From assembly GCA_963971225.1 (NCBI GenBank), contig OZ020268.1:57473900-57537899 (forward strand): a stretch of 64,000 nucleotides of DNA, in the 5' to 3' direction. The notes below the pieces were generated by a model. It was given only the letters and a program-made list of their open reading frames with translations, was not told the DNA's origin and did not search any database. The position numbers were made by a program, and so were the translations under genes. This document shows, in pieces, positions 44,310-54,964 of this stretch; within the stretch, counting starts at the first letter, position 1; each line of letters opens with the position of its first letter. The stretch comes from Melieria omissa (lineage: Eukaryota > Arthropoda > Insecta > Diptera > Ulidiidae).

Positions 44310-47300
44310 GCAAAAGTTTCCAAAACAAAAATTAAAGCCAAGATTTCAAGTTCAAGCAAAAAAAGCAAAAATTAAAAATAAAAAAGAATAATAAAAATTA
44401 AAACAATTAATAGCAACAATTAATATCAAAAAACCCTAAAAAATCAAAAATTAATGCAACCCAAAACAATTCTAAAACAATTGGCAATTTTTCATAACTA
44501 TTCGTATTCATGTTTCTTTATAACTATTCTATATCTATTCGCACATTATATATCTATTCACTTCCACTTATGTAAAGCAAAGTTCTTAAAATATTATGTC
44601 AATGGTTGCTTTCATTTAAATCACAATTAATGCCACCTAAATTGTCGCATCGGGGCCACTCGAATCGTTGTGTTGACAGAAAACCAAAGGAAATTGACTA
44701 AAATTGTGATCGATGAGGCAAATCTAATTAAACGCAACAGCAACGCGACACCAAAAACAACAATGACAGCAACACCAGCATAAACACCAACATATGTAAA
44801 CACACCACACAAACACACACACACACAACAATAAAGTGAAAGGTGAGGGACAGAGAATGCGCCAAGGGAAGGTGTAATATTCCAACGAGTAGATAAACAT
44901 CGATGCGTTAATATAATTGTTGTTATTGTTGTCGTTGTTGTTGCTGTAGTGGTTGTTGCTGGTGCCTGCTATGAATTGCGGTCGTTGTTGGGTTGTGAGC
45001 TGTCAATTGTCAACGCGGCTACAATTTTATGTCAAATTGTCAAAAGTGCAACTTGCCACAATGCCAACAATAACAACAACAACAATAACAACCAGAACGC
45101 AAAATAACCCTCAAAACATTAGATTTGTCCCATTAGGAAATCAAATCAGACAATGAAAATTAACTAAAATTGGCTGAAATTCTAAGAAGTCTTTTGAGAT
45201 CGTAGCAATTTTTGAAAATTGTTGAATTTGAAAAACTATTGGAAAACAGTTTTTTGAAAATGTAAATGCAGAAAAAGTTTGGAAAGTTTGTGTGAGGTTT
45301 TTATTCTTTTTTTTATTTATGGACTTTTACTATTTTTTAAAGCCAAATTAAGTAAAAAATTTCAAATATAGTCTAACATTATTTCAAATGGGCATTCAGG
45401 GTAGCTTGGATTGGTCATTTATTCCAGTTTTAAGCAATTTTGAACTTTCCAATTCCAAACTACTTCAAACACCCACACGTCTTCAATTTCCTACTGGGTA
45501 CATAGGATATTAAATATTTGGACCTCATTGCGATTGCAATTGGATTTTGAAAATTCGATTGTGCGATTGCTGATTTTCCGATTTTCTGTGTCGTCCTTAA
45601 GGCAGCAACAACAACAACCACAACCAAAACAACAGCAGCAGCGACAATAATTTGAGCCGCGATATGATAACAATTTGGGCATTGCCGAAACCCATCGGGC
45701 GGCTGCAGTAGGGCCATGCAAAAAGTGATGTGGCCGATGACAATGCGATAAGCAAACAGTGCGAGCGACGTGGCGGGCTGAGTGGCGGACAGCGAGCTAT
45801 CAAATTCGGCCTGTCTTCTGTCTGCGTCTATCTGCCTGACTGGCTGGCTGGTTGTCTATGTTGCGGGCTGTGCCAAAATAATTAAATGTCGCTTTCGGCT
45901 ACAACAACAACAATGTACGATTGACACGTGCACAACGCGAGGCATTAGGCATTAAGACTTAATTTAAGTGCGCTATCAGCCAACAGATCAGCGCCCTTCA
46001 GCCAACGCCAAACCCTCAGCACATTTCACCCCATGTTGCACTGATTTATTTGCTGTCTGTGTGTGTGCGTGCATGTGCTGTTGTGTGTGTGTGTGTGTGT
46101 ATTTGGTTGCTTCTATTAATATTTAATTTCATTTTGTACTTATTTTTTTATTTATTTTTCTATATATTTTTTTATTTATTTTTGTATTTTCGTATCGTTA
46201 ATGGAAAATGCGATTAAGCGCAAATTACTTGTACCTGTGTTTTCACGCATCCCACCCCCGCCCACACGCCGCACAACATAATGAAGTAATCAAAAATAAA
46301 TATGACGTTATTGAACGGCAGTCAATAGTCGCCTGTCAGTCGACCTGCGGCCCTGCGCCTCGTCGCTGCGTCGCTGTGACAAAATTCGTTCACAAATCAA
46401 TCGGCCGCCGGCACTTCAGTTGCGCGCTGCTTTTGTTAATATTCGTTATTAATTTGTTATTAACGCAATTGCTGCCGTTCAATGCGACTATCGACATTGT
46501 GTCAGCGCGAAAATTAAAAACATATTAGTGTGGACTGAGCCACTGTGGTCGATTGTTGCTGGCAATAATTAATGTTGTCCTCCACTGCTGCCGCTTCGTC
46601 GTTTACTATTACACGAGTCGGTTATTTAATATGTTGCTGCGCATTAATTTATTTACTGAAGCAGTTTTCTGATTTTCGGTGTATCGAGTGCTGTCATTGT
46701 TTTTGTTGTTATTGGGGTTTGACATTTTTTGGCATTTAATATCGAATCATGTCATTGATAGGCGTACGCAGATATGTCAATTGTATTTTAATTACTCCTC
46801 GGACCTTATTATTTTATTGTCAATTTGTTGTAGTTGTTTATGCGATTACTCTATTTGTTATGGTAGATTAGGCGCGGAATGAGGTCAGCATTGCAAATGG
46901 GAGCAAATTGTAGACCAAGATTCTGAACGAAAGTTGAGTCCGTAGGAGGCGTCTAAAACACTGAAGAATCTGACAAAGAAAACACTAAAACCCGAAGAAT
47001 CAACAAAATCGAGATACCGAAGCATGCAATGTAGAATGAACGATTTTCAGAAGACTCCGATTGACATAATATCAGAGATCTATCAGTTCTCTGGAATCCA
47101 AAATTGGGGACAGACAAGTAAAACTAAAACTTAAAAATAATAATAATAAAATAGAACCAGACACCATTATGTCTAAGTTTGCATCAAACATGAGAGAAAT
47201 TCCCTCAGAGTGTGTGTTTTGTTTTTGACCAAAATCAGTTACTTTAGCTGCGAGCAACGTTATTTTTTATTAAAATCTACACTTTGCATAAGTGAAACAG

Positions 47301-47329
47301 CAAAGTAAAAATAAAAACCAATGGATTAA
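44310..47329. other. Unique non-coding region
   Basis: A CA run (44800-44826), CAA and TTG runs (44920-44960, 45070-45092, 45605-45645) and a GT run (46082-46100) are present. The part at 46200-46640 is unique and GC-balanced. The sections 45180-45480 and 46900-47300 are AT-rich without recognised content. No exon is supported. Confidence 0.35.
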
Positions 47330-47940
47330 ACATGAAAAAATAATAATAATATTAAGTAAAAAAATAAAAAAAAAAAATGGAAAAATTAAAAAATAATAAA
47401 TAATAGAAAAAATAATAAATAAAATAGTTTTCTTCATCATTTCAAGCTAAAAAAAAAGACTGTCAAGCAGCATTTAACCTAAACACAAACTTTGGTACTG
47501 TCTTATATTGTTTAAAGAAAATAATAATAATAAGTGAAAAAAAGAAAAAAATAAGTACAAAAAAATAAAAAATAAATACAAACAAATAATAAATAAATAA
47601 TAAGTAATAGAAAAATAATAAATTAGTTTTCTTCATCAGTTGAAACTAAAAAAAAATATTATCAAGCAGCATTTAACCAAAAATTAGATATTCGTATTGT
47701 CTTATGTTGTTTATGATCCACTAAACAGCAATATAATCACTAATATTTTTGCTATTGAGAAACAAAACTTGGTCTTTAATGGAAGAATTCAGCGGTTCAA
47801 ATCCCCCAAATATTGCTTTCTTGCAAGCATTTTTGGTGATTGGCTGGTTATTCTTAATATTTTTGTTATTGACAAAGGTAACCTGTTCTTTAATGGAAGA
47901 ATTCAGCGGTTTCAAAGCCCCATATGTTTGTTATAAATAA
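47330..47940. repeat. A-rich duplicated sequences
   Basis: An AATAATA/AAAAATA-rich block of about 180 bp occurs twice (about 47340-47520 and 47520-47705), each ending with ATTTAACC then TGTCTTATnTTGTTTA. Next, a unit of about 120 bp containing TTTAATGGAAGAATTCAGCG is duplicated (about 47775 and 47890). The short frames here are side effects of this duplication. Confidence 0.65.
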
Positions 47941-47961
47941 ATATTTTAGTTGGCCAATATA

Positions 47962-49254
47962 ACACTTCGTTCAATAATGTGTGTGACTAACTAATTAAAA
48001 CACATTTTTTTGCCAAAATTCGTTTTTATTCATCAACATAGTCCCCTTTTAGGGAGATACAATCATTCCAACGCTTTTCCAATCTTTCGATACCGCCTTT
48101 GTAGAACGATTTTTCTTTGCCTTCAAAATAGGCGTTAGTTTCGGCGATTACTTCATCATTTGAGCCAAATCTCTTACCACGGAGCATCTTTTTGAGGTCT
48201 GCGAAGAGCCAGTAGTCGCTGGGGGCCAAATCTGGAGAATACGGGGGATGAGGAAGCAATTCGAAGCCCAATTCATGCATTTTTGCCATCGTTTTCATCG
48301 ACTTGTGACACGGTGCATTGTCTTGGTGAAACAACACTTTTTTCTTCTTCATATGGGGCCGCTTAATCGCGATTTCTTCTTTCAAACGTTCCAACAACGC
48401 TATATAATAGTCGCTATTGATTGTTTTCCCTTTCTCAAGATAGTCGATGAATATCATTTCGTGCACATCCCAAAATACTGACGCCATAACCTTGCCAGCC
48501 GATGTTTGTGCCTTTGGACGCTTTGGGCGGCTTTCACCGGTTGCATGCCACTCAGCAGACTGCCGATTTGACTCTGGAGTGAAATGGTGGATCCATGTTT
48601 CATCCATTGTGATGTACCGACGCAAAAACTCCGACTTGTTGCGCGTAAACATGTCCAAACAGCTCTTTGAATCATCGATTCGTTGTTGTTTTTGCTCCGG
48701 TGTGAGCAAACGCGGCACCCATTTCGAAAACACCTTTTTCATAACCAAATGTTCTTGTATTATGGTGTGTACACTGCCTGCTGATATCTTTAGAATGTCA
48801 GCAATCTCCCCCACTTTCACTTTACGGTCGGACATAATGATTTTCAGTGTTTTTTCAACGTTTTCCGGAATAACAGCGTCATTTGGCCGTCCAGTAGATG
48901 GAATGTCATCGGTGTCTGTACGACCACGTTTGAATTCGGCATACCAATAACAAATGGTTCTTTTTGATGGAGCAGAGTCCGAGTAATGTTTTTCAAGCCA
49001 TTCCTGGCATTGAACAGTATTTTTTTTTCATTAAAAAACAATGATAAATCAGCACACGGAATTGCTTTGAATTCATTTTTTTTTAAAACTCAAAAGTAGT
49101 GTCACTTAAAGCACTGTAACTTGTAAACTAATGGTCGGATTGACATATAATTTTGACATTAAGCCTAAAAAGGTTCACAATTTCGAAAAAAATATTGATT
49201 TAGTATTAGTGCCGCCATCTATGTGTCAGTCACACACATTATTGAACGAAGTGT
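47962..49254 (-). mobile_element. mariner element (irritans-like), full-length, 1293 bp
   Basis: Perfect inverted ends ACACTTCGTTCAATAATGTG (match extends about 26 bp) are flanked by TA at 47960-47961 and 49255-49256. The length of about 1.3 kb is that of an intact mariner. It carries one transposase gene on the minus strand with a single frameshift. Confidence 0.95.
48026..49076 (-). pseudogene. mariner transposase, one probable frameshift near the N-terminus
   Basis: The frame starts at ATG 49076-49074 (MNSKQFRVLIYHCFLMKK). A run of nine A residues at 49020-49028 puts the following codons out of frame; with eight, NTVQCQEWLEKHYSDSAP would continue directly. Downstream the frame is open to 48026: the HTH region (YADFKRG-like, here YAEFKRGRTDTDD), DRKVKVGEIADILKIS, WVPRLLTPEQK, TMDETWIHHF (first Asp), FHQDNAPCH (second Asp) and PPYSPDLAPSDYWLF (third Asp, DD34D). 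SDRYY-like LEKGKTINSDYYIALLERLK is typical of the Himar1/irritans group. All catalytic residues are intact. Confidence 0.93.
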
Positions 49255-49256
49255 TA

Positions 49257-49894
49257 TGTTTTTAAATTAGGCTAAAAGTTAAATCCTATCCTTCAAAAAT
49301 TATATCCTCTATGCGCCACTGTACTGACTAAAGTATGGGAACAATTCGTCAAATGAAACTCTGCTATTAGTTCCAGCTTTTCTAAAAGACATTGGTTTCC
49401 CTGCGCTGAACAAAGTTTCGCATCATCGAATCAAGTTTCCAGTGAAGTTTGCTCAACAAACTCAAATTGTAAGCAATGTGCGGTCTTTTAGGTCTGAGAG
49501 GTTCAACGTTATCAAAAATCTAGTGAAATCTAGTGAAAACTGCATATTGTGGGTGAGTTCTAAGCGAAAAAACAGAAGAGAGAGATGCCCTTCTTTGCAA
49601 GAATTGCTGCACTGTTCTTATTGGCAAAAACTATCATAGCCGATTGAACCACGAACCACAGATAGAGTCTATAAGAGTCCAATAAGACTGCTAGCAGTTA
49701 TGATACTTGAACTAACCTTCTGCGCTGAACAAAGTTTCTTAACCAGAAATCGAGTTACCACTGAAGTTCGCTCATCACACTCAAATGGATCAAGAGGTCC
49801 AACCTTATCAAGCAATTAGTGGATATTCTTATAACATAAAAAATGCATATATTGCATTGATTCTATCTATAACATGATTATATCTAGAGGCTTA
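49257..49894. other. Non-coding sequence between two Tc1/mariner elements
   Basis: There is a partly duplicated phrase: CTGCGCTGAACAAAGTTTC, then ATCGA, GTTTGCTCA and CTCAAAT, at about 49403-49470 and again at 49721-49785. Another block of the same phrases recurs near 51240-51310. This looks like a decayed tandem repeat that surrounds the DD37E element. Confidence 0.5.
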
Positions 49895-51149
49895 ACACCA
49901 AAATTGCGACACTCTTGGAAGTGAGTAACGGTTAGAATAGAAATACAAAAATTGTGGTATTCATAGTAATAGTAGGCTTCGACCTTAACTTCAAAACTAT
50001 GAAGTTTCATTATGATAGAAATTAAAGTTGAAATTGAAAGAAAGAAAATTATTTTGCACGAACACCTTGAAAATCCACATTTGAGTGAGCGTAAAGTCTC
50101 AAAAAAGTTAGTGTGCACCATTCAACGGTATCGAGGGTATTAAAACGCTACAAGGAGCATTTATCAACTAAAAGAAAATTGGTAGCGGTGGTGAGCATGG
50201 CCAACAGGATAAAAACAGCGCTCAAAAAGTCCTTCACGCGTTTGCCGAAAATCCGAAGGTTTCCTCAGGAACAGTGGCCAAAAATGTGCAATGGTTGCAA
50301 TCATTTGTGCAAAAAGTAAAGAAGAAGGCTGGGTTGAGGAGTTAAAAGGCACAAACTGCGCCAATAGAGACGCAAAACAAAATTTGACGGCGAAGTCGCG
50401 TTGTCGTAAATTGTACGAAACGCAACTCACGAAATTCGACTGTGTTGTTATGGACGACGAAACATTGCTTCCAAAACTTTACGTACATCGCCGGACAGGA
50501 TTTTTACATTGCACCAAGTCGCAAAAATGCTCCAGAGGATTGCAAGAAGAAGATGAAAACGAAATTTCCAAAAAAAATTCATGGTATGGCAGGCACTTTG
50601 CGCATGTGGTCAGAAAAGCAGACCTTACATCACGTCGAGAACAATGAATGGTCAAATCTATCGTGATGGGTGCCTTAAAAAAAGTCTTCTGCCTTTCATA
50701 AAGAGCCACAACATAAAAACACTTTTCTGGCCTGACCTTGCAAGCTGCCATTACGCCAAAGACACGATGGAGTGGTACCAAGCTAATGGTATCGATTTTG
50801 TTCATCGCGACTGCAATCCTGCAAATACCCCAGAGCTTCGTCCCATTGAGGAATATTGGTCCATAGTCAAAGGAATATTGAATAAGACTAACGGAAGCGT
50901 CGACAACATTCGGGATTTCAGGTCAAAGTGGGCGTGGGCCTCACGCAAGGTTGGCGAAACTCTCGTGCAAACGCTAATGGTGCGTGTTCGCCGCAAAGTT
51001 CGTGCAATGGCATATGGAACGGCCAATAATTAATTTTATAATTTTTTCATCACAATGACAGTTCAAAGAGCCAAAATAAATCAACAAATATGTTCTACAA
51101 CGCATGCTTTTCTTGTAGATATAGTTTGTTTGTGTCGCAATTTTGGTGT
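49895..51149 (+). mobile_element. Tc1/mariner DD37E element, decayed
   Basis: Inverted ends ACACCAAAATTGCGACAC lie at 49895-49912 with the complement at 51132-51149. The transposase on the + strand is broken by frameshifts. TA at the borders is not clearly preserved (TTA on the left). Confidence 0.82.
50060..51033 (+). pseudogene. DD37E-type Tc1/mariner transposase, frameshifted
   Basis: The HTH part is in pieces (HHSTVSRVLKRYKEHLSTKR at 50113). The next frame carries KLYETQLTKFDCVVMDDET, with the first catalytic Asp. The last frame (50581-51033) reads MVWQALCACGQK, LFWPDLASCHYAKDTMEWYQ, DFVHRDCNPANTPELRPIEE and YWSIVKGIL. Counting from the Asp of WPDLASCHY to the first Glu of RPIEEYW gives 37 intervening residues, which is the DD37E signature known in mosquito ITmD37E/TRT elements. 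At least two frame breaks make it non-functional. Confidence 0.87.
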
Positions 51150-51589
51150 GTTCAACCTTTATAACAGAACAGAGAACAGAGCAGAGAACAGAACAGATAA
51201 GTAGGAGAAGAATAATGGAAGACTGCTTTCTTTACAAGAATTGCAGTGTCACAATTCGCATTGGAAACAACTAAACAACCGAACAACAAATCACAGATGA
51301 GTCCATAAGTGTTCAATAGAACTTCTAGTAGTTCTATTTAGAAATGTGGATATATCACAGCGAAACAACATTCAACGTCTCCAATGACTCCCGAACGGAG
51401 AGAAAACGCTTTCGAGACAATTCTGACCCTTTATCGAGCCGCAATCAGGTAACGGATTACTATTGCCAGTTAGATGTTCTTAGTTGGCCTTTGGTCAATA
51501 TTTTATTTGATTTTATTCACTTGGAATCCAGCATACCGATGGACACAGGTTCAGCGATACCTATGAGGAGTTTTTTCCCAAACAAAGAA
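51150..51589. other. Non-coding sequence
   Basis: No gene is seen. It contains GAACAGA-type short repeats (51170-51195) and a copy of the repeat phrases seen at 49400 and 49720. Confidence 0.35.
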
Positions 51590-51910
51590 ACGAAATAAGA
51601 AGAATAAGGAAATTATTTCGAAACTTGTAAGCCATTTTCTTAAGGGGTAACATACATATAGGTGAATGGAAAAATCGATGATCGATCGATTCGACGATCG
51701 AAGATGATTTTAATTATTTTTTATTTGTAAGCTGCTTTCTTAAGGGGTTCATTTAATATACATAAAACTTGTAAGGGATAACACAGATACAAATGGACGG
51801 AAAAATCTTTTTTATTTACTATAGAAGACGATTTCAGAACTTGTAAGCCATTTGCTTAAGGGGAACATACATACATATGGATGGATGAAAAATCGATTTT
51901 ATTCAGTATA
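51590..51910. repeat. Tandem repeat, unit about 100-125 bp, about 3 copies
   Basis: The phrase ACTTGTAAGCCATTTTCTTA then AGGGGTAACATACATATAGG, followed by GGAAAAATCGAT, recurs at about 51624, 51726 and 51838 with variation. The first copy also has a short inverted cluster GATGATCGATCGATTCGACG. Confidence 0.65.
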
Positions 51911-54900
51911 CTTTCTTTACGAAATTTATACTTACTATAATTTATTATATATATATAGTAGCTATACTCTACTAACTACTTATTCTACTACTTAGACTTA
52001 TCTAAGTTTCCTGAAAATTTGATTTGAGAGAGAGAGAAGACATCATGTTCACCATAAAAAAATGCCTTCTGTGAAAATCTTAATTACAAAAAACAATTAT
52101 AAATATTTTTTATAAAAACGAAAACGTGTTTGAAGCACAAAAGAATGTTTTGTAATGAAAAGTTAGAAAAAAGTTAGCAAATTTCTAGAAAGAAATTTGT
52201 TTTAATACAGAAGGATGGCATTGACATCTCCCTATTTCTTTGCTTCTAATATGTACACATGTTGTGCGTTTAATTTGCTATAAATTTTCTAAGCATACTC
52301 GTAGATCTTTTGTCGGTCTATATAGTAAAGTAGACTGTTTGAGAAACATCATTACAGAAAAACTTAGAAATATTTTTATAAAAACCAAAACCTGGACACA
52401 TAAAGGAAATTGTTGTTATTAAAATTAAAAATTTCCAGAAGAATTTTGTTACAACACACAAAATTGGCTTCAATATCTCCTTATTTCTTGCAAAATTTTT
52501 ATTATATTTTTTTTATTTGATTTAATTATATTCTTTATTAAATGCAGTCAGTAATTTTTTTAGTATTCTTTTATTCTTTATTAAATTCAGTCATTAATTT
52601 TTACAGTATAAATACTATATATGTCTATATAGTAAAAGCGTGTTTGTGTTTTTTCCATTTCTTTAGAATCTTTTGTTCACAGATAAATTCTCCACTTAAC
52701 ACCTCAAAACCAATGCTTATGTTGCTCAACTCAAACCTCGCCTATTCTGAGGTCTCTTTGTAAATTCACCAAATTTCGCCGCTCCGACACATGAAGCGCA
52801 TAAATAAAACGCTTCAACGTGCCGCACATGTAATTACCGACAATCGCACTTAACGTCTCAGCCAACGTCTATGCCCACACAAACACAAAAGCACCCACAG
52901 AAACTCTCTGACACACACACACACACGTGCAGCTGCATGTAGGTAAAGAACATTTTAACCACGAGTGCGCACAACTGGTTAAAATGGATAGCAAATATTG
53001 AAAGATTTTATCAACATTTTGTGAAATAGAAAAGAATTATACCAAACTTGGGCGCAAGAGCCGAAAGCCACAAAAGCAGCGCAGCGCACCGAATGCGTAG
53101 TAATGATGGCGGCGCGGTGAGGACGAGGGTGTGCAGCCGGGGGCGGGCATGGCAAACGAAAACGTATTAAAGGGAGCAAGTGAAAATTAATTGAATTGAG
53201 TGTTGCGTTCATAGATTTTTACCAACTGATAATAAAAAAATTATTTTCAACTGTGGGCCTGCTGGGTCGGTCAGCGCGACAGGCAGACGGGCCGTTGGCT
53301 GAGCGACACACACACATATACACGCACCGGTGCGCGCGTAAAGAGTGTGCGCTGAAATGGCGCTGGCGCTGCCGCCGGTTGGGCGGAAGGAGCAGCCGCT
53401 GCGCGCTGCCACCGCCCGACGACATGGCGACGCAGTAGTGGGGCAACCACAGGTATGGCCATGTTGGTGTGCGTGCGAGAGGCGCATAAATACGCGCCAC
53501 CAACACCGAAGCAACGCTGGCAACAGCAGCAGCCGCAGTCGCAGCAAAAGAGGAAGCAGCCGCAATGGCAGCCAAAAGAAGAGGGCGACACTACAAATTA
53601 TTGCGCCAATCAAAAGTTTGCGTCCAGCCGACGCTGAGGGAAGAAAAACCAAAGGCGCTGTGCGGCTACGGGGTGGCAAGCGACAGGAGCCTGTGTGGCT
53701 GGGCGCCGTGGAGTGAGTGGCCAAGGGCGGATTGTGGGTGGAGAGCAAAAGGCAACGATAAGGCCATCTTACTCGGCAGCAAAATAATTCATTTTGCTAA
53801 AAGTGTACCGAGCAGCAACAACAAAATATTGCCCACAATAAGAACAACAATAACAACAACAAGCACACATTTAAGACATTATTACATTATAATCGCATAA
53901 AACAATCAATGCTGAAATATCCCCAACTGGGCATCGAGGTTGTTTGTTTGCGTGTGTGCGAGAAAGTGTGTTGGTGTGTGTGACTGTATGAGTGTTTGTG
54001 TGTGTGACGACAAAAAGGATATTTTATTTTACATAAGTGTGGACAACAAATACGAGCAGCTGTAAAGTGGGAAAATGGCAGCAAAATAAGGCAAAGAAAA
54101 TGCCCAAAAGCCAAAGTAAAGAGAGAAAATGAGGACAAAAGCAAAGAAAATGAGCGAAAATGTAGCAAACGACAAGTCACTGGGCGCATAGCCAATAAAC
54201 TTATGTGGTGTTTTGTGTTAAATTGGCAATAATCATAACAATTTCATGTAGTACAATACGAATAAACACACACACACACACACATATAAAGACAAAAACA
54301 TACACACAGACTTGAAAGCATCTTCCTAGACACAAGTGAAGTAAATTTGGTCTCCATGTACAGTGGCTGGAAAATAAAAGTTCAACCATTGCTATTTGTC
54401 AGATATCGAAGTTGTGGGATTTTGGGTTTATAGGCTCAAATTCGGACTCAAACAGTCTTAAGTAAAAACTTTTTTTTTACATTCTACACGTTTAGATTCT
54501 TGATAGATTCTTGGAGGATCTCTAAATGTTATCGATATTTCCAATGGAAGGTTGTTTGATTAAAGTTAGATTATAGTCAGATTATGGTATAGTCAGATTA
54601 ATATCAAACACATCCCAACCAGTTAGAACTTTTTACTTTATTTTTTTATTTTATTGTTTTTTATTTTATGTTATTTTATATTATTTGATTTTAATTGATT
54701 TTCTTTATTTTATGTCATGTTATTCTATTTTTATTTTGGGTCAAACCGCAGTCTTGATGGCTTTCTTTGGTCAGTTGAGAAAGAAAGGACTTACAATCGA
54801 TTTGAACCTGTAGAAAGATTTTCCAATCCTTTTCTTTTAAAGGTGGGCATCGCTTTAGCTTCTTTGCTTTCTTCATCATTTATTGCTTTCTTCATCAAAT

Positions 54901-54924
54901 GTAGCTTCATCGAATAGCTAATAG
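51911..54924. other. Unique non-coding region, GC-rich at 53030-53760
   Basis: It has AT-rich sequence with scattered duplications to 52700 (TTCTTTATTAAAT at 52530 and 52570), then CA runs at 52912-52924, 53309-53318, 54267-54284. The GC-rich part holds long overlapping frames on both strands, all low complexity (Ala/Arg/Leu), which I do not accept as genes. CAA runs lie at 53820-53865. Confidence 0.35.
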
Positions 54925-54964
54925 TCTCTTACAGAGGCAGCCACCATAACCTAACCAAACCTAA
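54925..54964 (+). mobile_element. SINE family A, 3' end fragment
   Basis: AGTCTCTTACAGAGGCAGCC, then ACCATAACCTAACCAAACCT, matches the complement of the 3' end of the SINE at 26024-26425, including its AACCT tail. It is about 40 bp, a 5'-truncated or decayed copy. Confidence 0.7.

Noticed and set aside
53209..53748. Long minus-strand frame (179 codons) and overlapping + frames
   Set aside because: It is a GC-rich, Ala/Leu/Arg-biased region open in most frames on both strands. There is no family similarity and no conserved block.
54363..54625. Tc1/mariner MITE starting at TA then CAGTGGCTGGAAAATAAAAG
   Set aside because: The left end looks suitable, but no complementary right end was found within the next kilobase.
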